Source: Myceligenerans crystallogenes (GTDB taxonomy: Bacteria > Actinomycetota > Actinomycetes > Actinomycetales > Cellulomonadaceae). From it: a stretch of DNA of 64,000 nt. The translations under genes and the position numbers were made by a program. Location of the stretch: NCBI RefSeq assembly GCF_039529775.1, contig NZ_BAAANL010000007.1, positions 62,001 through 126,000 of the forward strand. The letters run 5' to 3'. Positions 34,299 through 42,701 of this stretch are shown piece by piece; position 1 is the first letter of the stretch, and each line of letters begins with the position of its first letter. The notes beneath the pieces are model-generated. The model did not search any database. It was given only the letters and a program-made list of their open reading frames with translations, and was not told where the DNA came from.

Positions 34299-34757
34299 CT
34301 ATTCGTCCAGGCGCGCGATCGCGAGACTCGTCAGCAGTCGTTCGAGCGTGATCGCGCCGGTGAGGATCCCGTGCCGGTCGACGACGCCGACGAGCGGGCT
34401 GTGCGCGCGGGACATCAGCGCAGCCACCTCGAGCAGGCTCGCGTCGGCCCGCACCGTCGCCGCCCGGGACGGCCTGGCAGGCAGGCACTGCCCGACGGTC
34501 AGATCGCTCAGCTCCGTCCAGAAGGTGTCGGCGTGCGCCTCGTCGACGGTACGGGCGAGCGCCGGGTCCTCCTGGTACGACGACGGCACCGCGAGCTTGA
34601 GCACCTGCGTGCCGGGCAGGACGGCCAGGGGCCGTCCGTCGTCGTCGATCACGACCAGCCCGGGCAGCCGCCGCAGGGCCATCATCCGCACCGCCCACGT
34701 CACGGCGTCGTGCACCGTGACGGTGGGCACGCTGGTGGCGATGTCGCCTGCTTGCAT
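34299..34757 (-). CDS. CBS-domain-pair protein
   Basis: 152 residues. Two CBS modules, about 3-55 (VPTVTVHDAVTWAVRMMALR, LPGLVVIDDDGRPLAVL) and 95-150 (SLLEVAALMSRAHSPLVGVV, GILTGAITLERLL). Stand-alone CBS pairs bind adenine nucleotides and regulate partner proteins. The ATG at 34757 has AGAGGA upstream; an ATG at 34814 is open but has no site. It lies 124 bp upstream of the transporter gene on the same strand and so may regulate that transporter. Confidence 0.85.
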   Translation of the reverse strand: MQAGDIATSVPTVTVHDAVTWAVRMMALRRLPGLVVIDDDGRPLAVLPGTQVLKLAVPSSYQEDPALARTVDEAHADTFWTELSDLTVGQCLPARPSRAATVRADASLLEVAALMSRAHSPLVGVVDRHGILTGAITLERLLTSLAIARLDE

Positions 34758-35203
34758 CGTCCCGTTCCTCTCGATGTCCCGCGGGCCGGGATCCAGGATC
34801 GTCATCACGATCACCCCGCGTACCCGGCGGGCCGATCAACGGTGTACCCACTGTGCGGGACCCCGGCGACCGGTCGGTCCGCTGCCGTGCCCGTCACCAT
34901 CGTCCGGGTGATGTTCATCGCAGGCCTCCGCTCGGTCGGTACCGGTTATGCCAACCAGTGTTGTCCGGTGGACCGTGAGAATCCATGGGGCCTGGCACCC
35001 ATTTTCTCGGCGCACGTCGGGTACGAGCACGCGCCGAGAACCCCGTTCGAACTCCTCGACGAGTTCCTCACCGAGCACGAGGCAGCGTCGAACGGTGACC
35101 GGCCCGCAAGCCCGAGAACTCCCGAGCTCCCTGAACACACCCCACGCCCAGCAGGGTGGGTGGCGCAGCAGGGTGGTGGTGCGGGGTCAGCTCCGCGTCG
35201 GCG
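34758..35203. other. 446-bp spacer between the CBS gene and hisS, with one strong hairpin
   Basis: No convincing gene. Reading frames exist on both strands but lack family resemblance and ribosome-binding sites. A clear inverted repeat is present: TTCTCGGCGC at 35004-35013 and GCGCCGAGAA at 35031-35040, with a 17-nt loop, 164 bp beyond the hisS stop; it may be a distal terminator for hisS or an operator. A frame giving PFELLDEFLTEHEAAS (35042-35089) is the only protein-like patch. Confidence 0.5.
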
Positions 35204-36586
35204 TCAGTCCGCCGAACCCGGGACCACCCGCGGGTGCAGGTCCTCCGCCGGCGGGGCCCAGGTCGAGGCGTCGGCGTCGGTCTGGTCGCCCGAGCGGATG
35301 TCCTTGACCGAGCCCGCCGGCCCGGCGTCGTCGCCCTCGCCGGGGAACCAGACGAACGGGATACCGCGGCGGTCCGCGTACCTGATCTGCTTGCCGAACC
35401 GCGCGGCGGCCGGGGCCACCTCGCACGGGATGCCGCGGGATCGCAGGGCGGCGGCGACGTCGTCGGACACCCCGCGGGTCTCCTCCGTGTTGACCGCGAC
35501 GAGGACCGCGGTCGGGACGCCGCGCGTCGCCGTGACCAGGCCGCCCGACACGATGCGCGAGACGAGCCGGCTCACGCCGATCGACAGGCCGACGCCCGGG
35601 TAGGTGACCTTCCCGTCGGAGGCGAGGGTGTCGTACCGGCCGCCGGAGCACACCGAGCCCAGCTGCTCGTGGCCGACGAGCACCGTCTCGTAGACCGAGC
35701 CCGTGTAGTAGTCGAGGCCGCGGGCGATCTTCAGGTCGGCGACGACGACGCCGGGGGCGCGTTGCTCCGCCGCGACGATCAGCGCCTCCAGCTCGCCCAG
35801 TCCGGTCTCCAGGAGTTCCGTGACCGCGCCGTGCGACTCCGCGAGCGCCCGCACGTCGCGGATGACGGACGCGTCGGACCCGCTGATGCCCGCGAGCGCC
35901 AGGCAGGCCTTGGCCTGGTCCTCGCTGGCGCCGCACTCGTTGACCAGCAGTTCCGCGACCTTCTCCGGGCCGATCTTGTCGAGCTTGTCGATCTGGCGGA
36001 GCACGCCCTCGGCGTCGGTCAGCCCGATGCCGCGGTAGAAGCCTTCGGCGACCTTGCGGTTGTTGACGAGGATGCGGACGGGCGGCAGGCCGATCTCGCG
36101 CAGGGCGCCGAACGCCTCGGCCATGACGAGGGGCAGCTCGACCTCGTAGTGGTACGGGAGGTCGCCGGAGCCGACGACGTCGATGTCGGCCTGGATGAAC
36201 TCGCGGAAGCGGCCTTCCTGGGGGCGTTCGCCGCGCCACACCTTCTGGATCTGGTAGCGCCGGAAGGGGAAGGGGAGCTTGCCGGCGTTCTCGAGGACGT
36301 AGCGGGCGAAGGGCACGGTGAGGTCGAAGTGCAGGCCGAGCTGGCTCTTGTCGCGGGCCGCGGCGCCGTCGTCGGCCTCCTCCTGGAGACGGGACAGCAC
36401 GTAGACCTCCTTGGAGGTCTCCCCCTTGCGCAGCAGCTGGTCGAGCGGCTCGACGGCCCGCGTCTCGATCCCGGAGAACCCGTGCAGCTCGAAGGTGCGG
36501 CGCAGCGTGTCGAGCACGTGCTGCTCGACGATGCGGTCCTGCGGGAGCCATTCGGGGAATCCGGAGAGTGGTGCGATACGGGCCAT
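35204..36586 (-). CDS. hisS: Histidyl-tRNA synthetase
   Basis: 460 residues. It starts MARIAPLSGFPEWLPQDRIVEQ and has class II motif 2 with the family signatures FDLTVPFARYV, FPFRRYQIQKVWRGERPQEGRFREF, the histidine-binding GLDYYTGSVYE and YPGVGLSIGVSRL (motif 3). The C-terminal anticodon-binding domain starts near VPTAVLVAVNTEE. It charges tRNA-His. The C-terminal ~30 residues are an Asp/Pro-rich extension. In many actinobacteria hisS lies near relA and a cyclophilin gene; here it is separated from them by about 5-14 kb of other genes. Confidence 0.97.
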   Translation of the reverse strand: MARIAPLSGFPEWLPQDRIVEQHVLDTLRRTFELHGFSGIETRAVEPLDQLLRKGETSKEVYVLSRLQEEADDGAAARDKSQLGLHFDLTVPFARYVLENAGKLPFPFRRYQIQKVWRGERPQEGRFREFIQADIDVVGSGDLPYHYEVELPLVMAEAFGALREIGLPPVRILVNNRKVAEGFYRGIGLTDAEGVLRQIDKLDKIGPEKVAELLVNECGASEDQAKACLALAGISGSDASVIRDVRALAESHGAVTELLETGLGELEALIVAAEQRAPGVVVADLKIARGLDYYTGSVYETVLVGHEQLGSVCSGGRYDTLASDGKVTYPGVGLSIGVSRLVSRIVSGGLVTATRGVPTAVLVAVNTEETRGVSDDVAAALRSRGIPCEVAPAAARFGKQIRYADRRGIPFVWFPGEGDDAGPAGSVKDIRSGDQTDADASTWAPPAEDLHPRVVPGSAD

Positions 36587-36647
36587 GCGTCAGATCCTCG
36601 CACGAGGGCCTGACATCCGGCTCGGTGTTTCGGGCGGGTGCCGGGGA

Positions 36648-37394
36648 TCAGAGTCGCAGCAGGTCCCGTGCCAGGTCGTCGAGCAGCCCGGCGGGCGGGT
36701 CCTGGTAGCCCTCGGAGTAGAGGGTCCCGGGGAAACCTCCTGCGGCGAACGCCGCGTTGAGGTCGTCCACGAACCACGTCGCCGGCCCGACCCTGCCGTC
36801 CACCCCGACGGCGGGCAGCTCGATCCCGTACGGGGCGTCGCCGCTGATGTTGGCCTTGTGCAGGGCGTCCGGGGCGTAGGAGAGCTCGAACGGCGCCCGG
36901 TCGGGATCGTCCTCGGCCTCGAGCCAGGACTCGTACTCACTCGCGTAGTAGTCCCGCATACCGCCGTGGCCCGACCCCTCGAACTCCACGACCAGCGGAT
37001 CTCCCAGCTCGCTGGACGGCCACAGCGGATGGTCCCCCACGAGCCACACGTCGCCCACGCTCTGGATCCACGCCCTGACCGTCAGCGGCAGCGGGCCGAA
37101 CGACGACTCCAGCCACTCCACCCACGCGTCCGCCTGCGCGGACGGCGGGATGTGCGCCGCACGGGGAGTCAGGTCGTCGTCGTTCTCCCGGAACACGTAC
37201 CCAGCCGCCCCGAGCCGGGCGACGAGCGTCTCGACGTTGAACAACGCCCGCGAGCCCATCTCAGCCGCGACGGCCTCGGCGTCCTCCCGCACCGGCCCCT
37301 CCAGGGCCGCTCTCCCGAGCGCCCGCAGGTCCTTCCAGACGTCGTCGTGCTCCCCGGCCGCATATCGCGCGAAATAGCTGCTCACGGGCCGCAT
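36648..37394 (-). CDS. Hypothetical protein (weak SMI1/KNR4-like look)
   Basis: About 248 residues from an ATG at 37394 (GTG at 37385 is also possible). Not recognised with confidence. The middle reads WVEWLESSFGPLPLTVRAWI and GDVWLVGDHPLWPS, acidic and Trp-rich, reminiscent of SMI1/KNR4 (SUKH) immunity-type proteins. The end is helical and acidic (GLLDDLARDLLRL). There is no signal peptide or membrane segment. If it is SUKH-like it would be an orphan immunity protein; no partner toxin is adjacent. Confidence 0.6.
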   Translation of the reverse strand: MRPVSSYFARYAAGEHDDVWKDLRALGRAALEGPVREDAEAVAAEMGSRALFNVETLVARLGAAGYVFRENDDDLTPRAAHIPPSAQADAWVEWLESSFGPLPLTVRAWIQSVGDVWLVGDHPLWPSSELGDPLVVEFEGSGHGGMRDYYASEYESWLEAEDDPDRAPFELSYAPDALHKANISGDAPYGIELPAVGVDGRVGPATWFVDDLNAAFAAGGFPGTLYSEGYQDPPAGLLDDLARDLLRL

Positions 37395-37434
37395 TCTGGC
37401 AGAGCCGGAGGACGCGCCGTCGACCGTGACAGCG

Positions 37435-38397
37435 TCAGGGAGCCGTTGCCGCCGCACCATCCGGAAGCCATTCCGGCAGCGGCTCGCGTCGTGCGAGCCA
37501 TTCCGCAGGGACGCCGACGACGTCGTCGCGTTCTCCGGTGCCGGTGAATGCCGCCACGATCCCACCGACGATCGCTGCCGTGGTGTCCACGTCCCCGCCT
37601 GCCTCGATGCAGGCCCTGATTGCGGCGGGGTAGTCGTTCAGCCGGGTCGCGGCGGCCCAGAGGCAGAACGGGACGGTGTCCTGGGCGGAGACACGCGCTC
37701 CGTTGCCGAGGGTCCAGGCAGCTTCCTCGACCGATGCCGTGAGCAGCCCACGCGCGGCATCCACCCCCGTGGCCGTCGCTCCTGGCAGGAGATAGCGTCC
37801 GACGACGTCGAGCACGTCGCCAGGCGTCGGGACGACGCCGTCGATCCGCGCCCGCGCGACGAATGACGCCGCCACCGCCACGACGACGGCGCCAGCGATG
37901 CCTTCCGGATGGGCGTGCGTCACCTCCGACGCACGGATCGCCTGCTCGGCAGTCCGATTCAGCTCTCCGGCGTGGTACGCCCCGAGCGGCGCGATCCTCA
38001 TGGCGGCGCCGTTGCCGTACGACCCGGTCGGGAACGCCGCGACCGCGGCCTGTTTCCAGCGCACGCCGTCCCGGATCTGGTGCAGCACCTGCACGGCGCC
38101 GGCGCCGTACCCGCGATACGGGTCGCATCGCCGAGCGAAGTCGAGGGCGATCCGGTCCTGGTCGATCTCCCCGTGGCCGATCAGTTCCGCAACGACGGTG
38201 CACGCCATGTCCGTGTCGTCGGTCCACGACCACGTCCCTGCCGGAACGATCGCGTCCCGGAGCAACGCCGTCGGATCGTTGTCCGGAACGAAGTATTGAG
38301 CGCCCAGCGCATCGCCCACGGAGAGCCCGGCCAGGCTGTCGGCACACAGGGCAGCACGCTGACCGGGTACGAGAACGCGGGGGTGCGACGGCGACAC
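37435..38397 (-). CDS. ADP-ribosylglycohydrolase (DraG family)
   Basis: 320 residues from the GTG at 38397, which has AAGGA upstream; an open frame extends to 38454. It carries the family hallmarks: GLSVGDALGAQY near the start, WTDDTD (T59, D60, D61 metal ligands), GNGAAMRIAPLGAYH, THAHPEGIAGAVVVA, and near the end GGDVDTTAAIVGGI (D269, D271, T272). The enzyme removes ADP-ribose from proteins or small molecules with two Mg ions. No ADP-ribosyltransferase is visible nearby, so the substrate is unknown. Confidence 0.92.
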   Translation of the reverse strand: MSPSHPRVLVPGQRAALCADSLAGLSVGDALGAQYFVPDNDPTALLRDAIVPAGTWSWTDDTDMACTVVAELIGHGEIDQDRIALDFARRCDPYRGYGAGAVQVLHQIRDGVRWKQAAVAAFPTGSYGNGAAMRIAPLGAYHAGELNRTAEQAIRASEVTHAHPEGIAGAVVVAVAASFVARARIDGVVPTPGDVLDVVGRYLLPGATATGVDAARGLLTASVEEAAWTLGNGARVSAQDTVPFCLWAAATRLNDYPAAIRACIEAGGDVDTTAAIVGGIVAAFTGTGERDDVVGVPAEWLARREPLPEWLPDGAAATAP

Positions 38398-38567
38398 GAC
38401 CTCATCCTTGCAGACGGTCGTGAGCGGGTCTTGCCTGTCCGAGGCTTCTCGCACCTGGACGCTCAGGTACTCGCGCGTACGTTCCCGACCACCTCACCCC
38501 GGACGGGACTCCCGACCTTGAGTTCCTCCGGTGCTCGGCCTGCGCGCGACGGTGTCTGCGAGGTCGG

Positions 38568-39107
38568 TCACCGACTCCATCCACGCGGCGGCATCCACCT
38601 CGATCCAGGTTCCACTCGTACGGCGGCGCGGCGGAGGTCGCGGACGAGGACGGGGGTGCGTCGTCGTCGGACGTTCGCGAACCAGCCCATCAGAGGGTAG
38701 GAGAGCCGTACGACGAAGTAGTTCAGGTGTTCCGCGACGCCGAACAGCCACACCCCCGCGACGAGCACCCCCGCCGGGGCCTGGTCCGGCCACGACGTGA
38801 CCACGCCGAGCAGCGCCACGGCGAGCAGGAGCGGGTTGAGGACCGGGAACACCCGGTAGACCGCCGCGAAGCCGGCGGGCATCCGCGTGCGCCCGATCCA
38901 GGACCGCGCGGCCAGCCAGTAGACGCCCGCCTGCACCAGGACCACCAGCAACGGCGCCAGCGCCCACCACAGCGCGCGCTGCCCGGACTCCGGCAGCCGC
39001 GGCGCCACCGAGACGACGGCCACCAGCGCGAACAGGACCACCGAGACCAGCTCACCGAGACCCAGCGACAGGTACTGGCGACGTAACGACATGAACCGGT
39101 CAGTCAT
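38568..39107 (-). CDS. Hypothetical four-helix membrane protein
   Basis: 179 residues. Four membrane helices (about 14-36, 46-68, 89-106 and 112-130) are followed by an Arg-rich cytoplasmic tail (NVRRRRTPVLVRDLRRA). Not recognised. The residues YFVVRLSYPLMGWF after the last helix may form a membrane-surface segment. It is divergent from the first SGNH hydrolase gene. Confidence 0.7.
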   Translation of the reverse strand: MTDRFMSLRRQYLSLGLGELVSVVLFALVAVVSVAPRLPESGQRALWWALAPLLVVLVQAGVYWLAARSWIGRTRMPAGFAAVYRVFPVLNPLLLAVALLGVVTSWPDQAPAGVLVAGVWLFGVAEHLNYFVVRLSYPLMGWFANVRRRRTPVLVRDLRRAAVRVEPGSRWMPPRGWSR

Positions 39108-39220
39108 GACCCGAACGGTAACGCAGGCAACGAGGCCTGCCAGGAAGGAGTGTGTCCGACGTCGCCCTCACTCCGTAAAATCTTCACCTGGAAGACATGG
39201 CGTTTTCCGGGGTCTTACCG

Positions 39221-39253
39221 TATAAAGGTAGCGATCGAGTCAATGATGACTCG
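39221..39253 (+). promoter_or_regulatory. TATAAA -10 box and CGAGTCA dyad, first hydrolase
   Basis: TATAAA at 39221-39226, then a perfect inverted repeat CGAGTCA-ATGA-TGACTCG at 39236-39253, ending 21 bp before the start codon. The same arrangement with the same arms precedes the second hydrolase gene. The dyad sits at or just after the expected transcription start, so it could be an operator or a 5' mRNA hairpin. Confidence 0.65.
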
Positions 39254-39274
39254 ACGGACCTTCGGGAGAACCCC

Positions 39275-40285
39275 ATGAAGCGACCTCTGCTGCGCGCCCT
39301 CACTGGCATCGCACTACTGAGCCTAACCACAATTCCCCTGGCGACGACGCAGGCCACGCCGTCGTACGCCGCCGGCGAGTCGTACGTCGCCCTCGGCGAC
39401 TCCTACTCCTCGGGCACCGGCACCGGGACCTACATCAACGACGGCAGCGACTGCCTCCGCTCGACCTACGCCTACCCGAGTCTCACCGCGGCGGCCAGGA
39501 ACTACAGCCTCAACTTCCGGGCCTGCTCGGGCGCCGTCGTGGCCGACGTGACCACCACCCAGCTCGGCGCCCTGACCTCGGCGACGAAGTACGTCACCAT
39601 CTCGGTCGGCGGCAACGACGCCGGCTTCGCCGACGTCATCACCGAGTGCGCCCTGCCCGGGTGGGCCAGCGACTGCGCCGGCGCGGTCGCCGAGGCGCGG
39701 TCGATCGTCACGAACACCCTCCCGGGCCGCCTGAACACGCTCTACTCCGCCATCAGGACGAAGGCGCCCGCCGCGAAGGTCGTCGTCGTCGGCTACCCGA
39801 AGATCTTCAACGGCGAGGACTGCGACTGGCTGACGTTCTTCAGCCCGGCGGACGAGGCCGCGCTGAACGACGGCGTCGTGCTGATCAACTCGGTCATGCG
39901 GGCAGCCGCCACGGCCAAGGGGTTCACCTTCGCCGACCCGGTCGGCGGGTTCACGGGCCACGCCGTGTGCGACTCGACGGAGTGGATCAACGGGTTCTCG
40001 AGCCCGGTCGTGGAGTCCTACCACCCCAACCGCCTCGGCCACGCCAACGGCTACACGCCCCTGGTCAGCGGCATGCTGACCGGCGCCACCGTCACCGCGA
40101 CCGGCGCCGTCGTCGCCGAGGCGCAGGCCGGCGCCGCCGAGCAGGCGCAGCTCCAGCGCAGGTACGCCGACGCCGACAGCACCATCAAGCAGCAGCAGGT
40201 CGAGCTCCCGACCAAGGCCGAGCTGAGGAAGCTGGCGAAGGAAAAGGGCGTCGACTTCGACGCCTGGTGGGCCAGGACGCACTGA
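39275..40285 (+). CDS. Secreted SGNH/GDSL-family hydrolase
   Basis: 336 residues. Signal peptide to about residue 33 (LLRALTGIALLSLTTIPLAT, then TPSYAAGES). SGNH blocks: nucleophile S43 in VALGDSYSSG, N114 in SVGGNDAGF, and H250 in SYHPNRLGH. Six cysteines (60, 84, 125, 134, 183, 232) suggest three disulfides, as in Streptomyces secreted GDSL esterases and phospholipases. The C-terminal ~70 residues are charged and helical. The start at 39275 has GGGAG upstream; the longer frame from 39197 lies across the promoter. Substrate unknown (lipid ester or acylated polysaccharide). Confidence 0.93.
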   Translation: MKRPLLRALTGIALLSLTTIPLATTQATPSYAAGESYVALGDSYSSGTGTGTYINDGSDCLRSTYAYPSLTAAARNYSLNFRACSGAVVADVTTTQLGALTSATKYVTISVGGNDAGFADVITECALPGWASDCAGAVAEARSIVTNTLPGRLNTLYSAIRTKAPAAKVVVVGYPKIFNGEDCDWLTFFSPADEAALNDGVVLINSVMRAAATAKGFTFADPVGGFTGHAVCDSTEWINGFSSPVVESYHPNRLGHANGYTPLVSGMLTGATVTATGAVVAEAQAGAAEQAQLQRRYADADSTIKQQQVELPTKAELRKLAKEKGVDFDAWWARTH

Positions 40286-40364
40286 ACCCGGCAAGCCGGC
40301 GGCCCGGCCACGGCCCGGCCACGGGACAGCCTCGGGACGGCCCGACCGGCACCTAAAAAGGGCG

Positions 40365-40396
40365 GGCGCCTTTCGTCGAAACCGACGGAGGGCGCC
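40365..40396 (+). terminator. Hairpin after the first hydrolase
   Basis: Arms 40365-40378 and 40383-40396 pair over 14 positions (two G.T wobbles) around a 4-nt AAAC loop; TTCCCC follows. It lies 79 bp past the stop and is related in sequence (CGTCG...CGACGG core) to the terminator of the second hydrolase. Confidence 0.7.
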
Positions 40397-40523
40397 TTCC
40401 CCTGCAGGTCATAGGCCCTTTTGGCCGGCGCCGACGCCCGGGACTCGATCCACGGAGCGCGGCCGCGACGCACGACGAGAAAAGTTCACCTGCATGACAT
40501 GACGTTTTTCGTGGACCAACCCG

Positions 40524-40556
40524 TATAAAGAGAGCGATCGAGTCACGGGTGACTCG
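40524..40556 (+). promoter_or_regulatory. TATAAA -10 box and CGAGTCA dyad, second hydrolase
   Basis: TATAAA at 40524-40529 and CGAGTCA-CGGG-TGACTCG at 40539-40556. The arms are identical to those before the first hydrolase while the 4-nt loop differs, which argues that the dyad, not the loop, is under selection. The flanks GCGAT and ACGGACCTTCGGGAGA are also conserved between the two copies. Confidence 0.65.
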
Positions 40557-40577
40557 ACGGACCTTCGGGAGATGCCC

Positions 40578-41591
40578 ATGAAGTTTCGTCCGTTGCGCCT
40601 CGCCGCCGCCCTGGCGGCGCTGAGCCTAGCCACCTTCTCGCTGGTGACCACGCAGGCCACGCCGTCGTACGCCGCCGGCGAGTCCTACGTCGCCCTCGGC
40701 GACTCCTACTCCTCCGGCACCGGCACGCGTACCTACATCAACGACGGCACGTCGTGCCTCCGCTCGACCTACGCCTACCCCAGCCTCACCGCGGCGGCCA
40801 GGAACTACAGCCTCAACTTCCGGGCCTGCTCGGGCGCGAAGGTGGCCGACGTGACCAACACCCAGCTCGGCGCGCTGACGTCGACGACGAAGTACGTCAC
40901 CATCTCCGTCGGCGGCAACGACGCCGGGTTCTCCGACGTCCTGACCGAGTGCGCCCTGCCGTCGTGGGCCGACGACTGCGCCGGCGCGGTCAACGCGGCC
41001 CGCTCGTTCGTCTCCAACACCCTCCCGGGCCGCCTCAACACGCTGTACGCCGCCATCAGGAGCAAGGCGCCCAACGCGAAGGTCGTCGTCGTCGGCTACC
41101 CGAAGCTCTTCAACGGCGAGGACTGCAACCTCGTGACCTTCTTCAGCCCGTCCGACGAGACCGCGCTGAACAACGCCGTCGTGCTGATCAACTCCGTCAC
41201 GCAGACCGCCGCCTCGGCCAAGGGATTCACCTTCGTCAACCCGGTCACCCGGTTCACCGGCCACGCCGTCTGCGACTCGACCGAGTGGATCAACGGGTTC
41301 TCGGACCCCACCCGGGAGTCCTACCACCCCAACCGGCTCGGCCACGCCAACGGCTACACGCCGCTCGTCAGCGGCGTGCTGACCGGCGCCACCGTCACGA
41401 CGACGAGCACCCTGCTCGCCGAGGCGCGGGCCGACGGCGCCGAGCAGGCGGAACGTCAGCGGAAGTACGCCGCCGCCGACAAGAAGATCGCGCCGGAGCG
41501 CTTCCGGGCCCCGACCGAGGCCGAGCTGAGGAAGCTCGCCGCGGACGAGGGCATCGACTTCGACGCCTGGTGGGCCCAGGTCCGGAACTGA
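40578..41591 (+). CDS. Secreted SGNH/GDSL-family hydrolase, tandem paralogue
   Basis: 337 residues, collinear with the preceding hydrolase over its whole length: signal peptide ending TPSYAAGES, nucleophile in VALGDSYSSG, SVGGNDAGF, the same six cysteines, and SYHPNRLGH. The main differences are in the C-terminal third (LLAEARADGAEQAERQRKYA). The start at 40578 was chosen because GGGAG is 7 nt upstream, as in the paralogue; the ATG at 40572 touches that site. The pair clearly arose by tandem duplication including promoter and terminator. Confidence 0.93.
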   Translation: MKFRPLRLAAALAALSLATFSLVTTQATPSYAAGESYVALGDSYSSGTGTRTYINDGTSCLRSTYAYPSLTAAARNYSLNFRACSGAKVADVTNTQLGALTSTTKYVTISVGGNDAGFSDVLTECALPSWADDCAGAVNAARSFVSNTLPGRLNTLYAAIRSKAPNAKVVVVGYPKLFNGEDCNLVTFFSPSDETALNNAVVLINSVTQTAASAKGFTFVNPVTRFTGHAVCDSTEWINGFSDPTRESYHPNRLGHANGYTPLVSGVLTGATVTTTSTLLAEARADGAEQAERQRKYAAADKKIAPERFRAPTEAELRKLAADEGIDFDAWWAQVRN

Positions 41592-41648
41592 CCGGCCGCG
41601 AGCGACCGGCCGGGCCGTGAGCACGGCCGGCCGGCACTCGGGCAGGCA

Positions 41649-41682
41649 AGACGCCTTCCGTCGATTCCGACGGAAGGCGTCT
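41649..41682 (+). terminator. Perfect 15-bp stem terminator after the second hydrolase
   Basis: AGACGCCTTCCGTCG (41649-41663) pairs fully with 41668-41682 around ATTC; TTTCGTGT follows. It is the clearest intrinsic terminator in this region. The remaining 266 bp to the cyclophilin gene show no further gene. Confidence 0.88.
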
Positions 41683-41948
41683 TTCGTGTCCGACGCCGGA
41701 CGCGCGGGTGAAATCCTTCCCGGCCCGCCCGGCGGACCCCCGCGTTCCCGGCAATTTCCGCCCCTCACCGCCCCCGACCGGTGCCCCGGGCGACACCATT
41801 CGCCTCGCCCGGCGCGCACAGGCAGAATGTCCTGGCCTGTGATGCCTACACTGTCCCCGCACGGACTGCAACGGCCCAGCGCCCCAGAGGCTCGCTGATC
41901 GCGGGTTCGTGCCACGTCAAGCAGCGATGCGAGAGGAGCCCGGCGACG

Positions 41949-42701
41949 GTGTCGACCAGCAAGCAGCGTCAGCGCGCCCAGCAGGCAAAACAGGAGCAGC
42001 GGCAGGCCGCGCGCAGAGCGCGCCGTCGTCGTCGTACCGCGCTCGTCGCGGCTGTCGCCGCGCTGGCGCTGGTGGGAGCGTTCGTCGTCGCCGCCCTGGT
42101 GAACACGACACCGGAGCCGGCGGCCGCCGGGCAGTGCGAGCCGGAGAGCACCGCGGCGCGCGAAGGTCACGAGCTGCCGGATCCCGAGGTCGCCGAGGAC
42201 CGCACCTGGACCGTCACGATGACCGTGTGCGCGGGCGGCAAGGAGCAGGCGATCGAGCTCGAGCTCGACGGCAAGGCCGCGCCGCAGGCGGTGGCCAGCT
42301 TCGTGACGCTCGCGCAGGACGGCTACTTCGACGGCACGGGCTGCCACCGGCTGACGACGTCGGGCATCTTCGTGCTGCAGTGCGGCGACCCGACGATGCA
42401 GGGCACGGGCGGGCCGGGCTACGAGTTCGGCCCCATCGAGAACGCCCCCCAGGACGACGTCTACCCGGTCGGCACCCTCGCGATGGCGCGGCAGGGTGGC
42501 AACGGCGAGTCCATGGGCTCCCAGTTCTTCCTCGTGTACGAGGAGTCCCAGATCCCGTCGGACGAAGCCGGCGGATACACGGTCTTCGGGAAGATCACCA
42601 CCGGCCTGGACGTCGTCCAGGCAGTCGCGGACGGGGGCCTGGCGGCAGACGGCGTCGCGCCTGCCAGCCCCGTCACCATCGAAGGAGTTGAGACCCAGTG
42701 A
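41949..42701 (+). CDS. Membrane-anchored cyclophilin-type peptidyl-prolyl isomerase
   Basis: 250 residues from the GTG at 41949, with GAGAGGAG upstream; the frame extends to 41781 but without protein-like content. The N-terminus is Gln/Arg-rich (STSKQRQRAQQAKQEQRQAA), followed by one membrane helix (about 30-52). A cyclophilin domain then lies outside: FVTLAQDGYFDGTGCHRLTT, GDPTMQGTGGPGYEFG, LAMARQGGNGESMGSQFFLVYEES and TVFGKITTGLDVV. It would assist folding at the cell surface. The stop overlaps the GTG of the DUF349 gene by 4 nt. Confidence 0.92.
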   Translation: MSTSKQRQRAQQAKQEQRQAARRARRRRRTALVAAVAALALVGAFVVAALVNTTPEPAAAGQCEPESTAAREGHELPDPEVAEDRTWTVTMTVCAGGKEQAIELELDGKAAPQAVASFVTLAQDGYFDGTGCHRLTTSGIFVLQCGDPTMQGTGGPGYEFGPIENAPQDDVYPVGTLAMARQGGNGESMGSQFFLVYEESQIPSDEAGGYTVFGKITTGLDVVQAVADGGLAADGVAPASPVTIEGVETQ

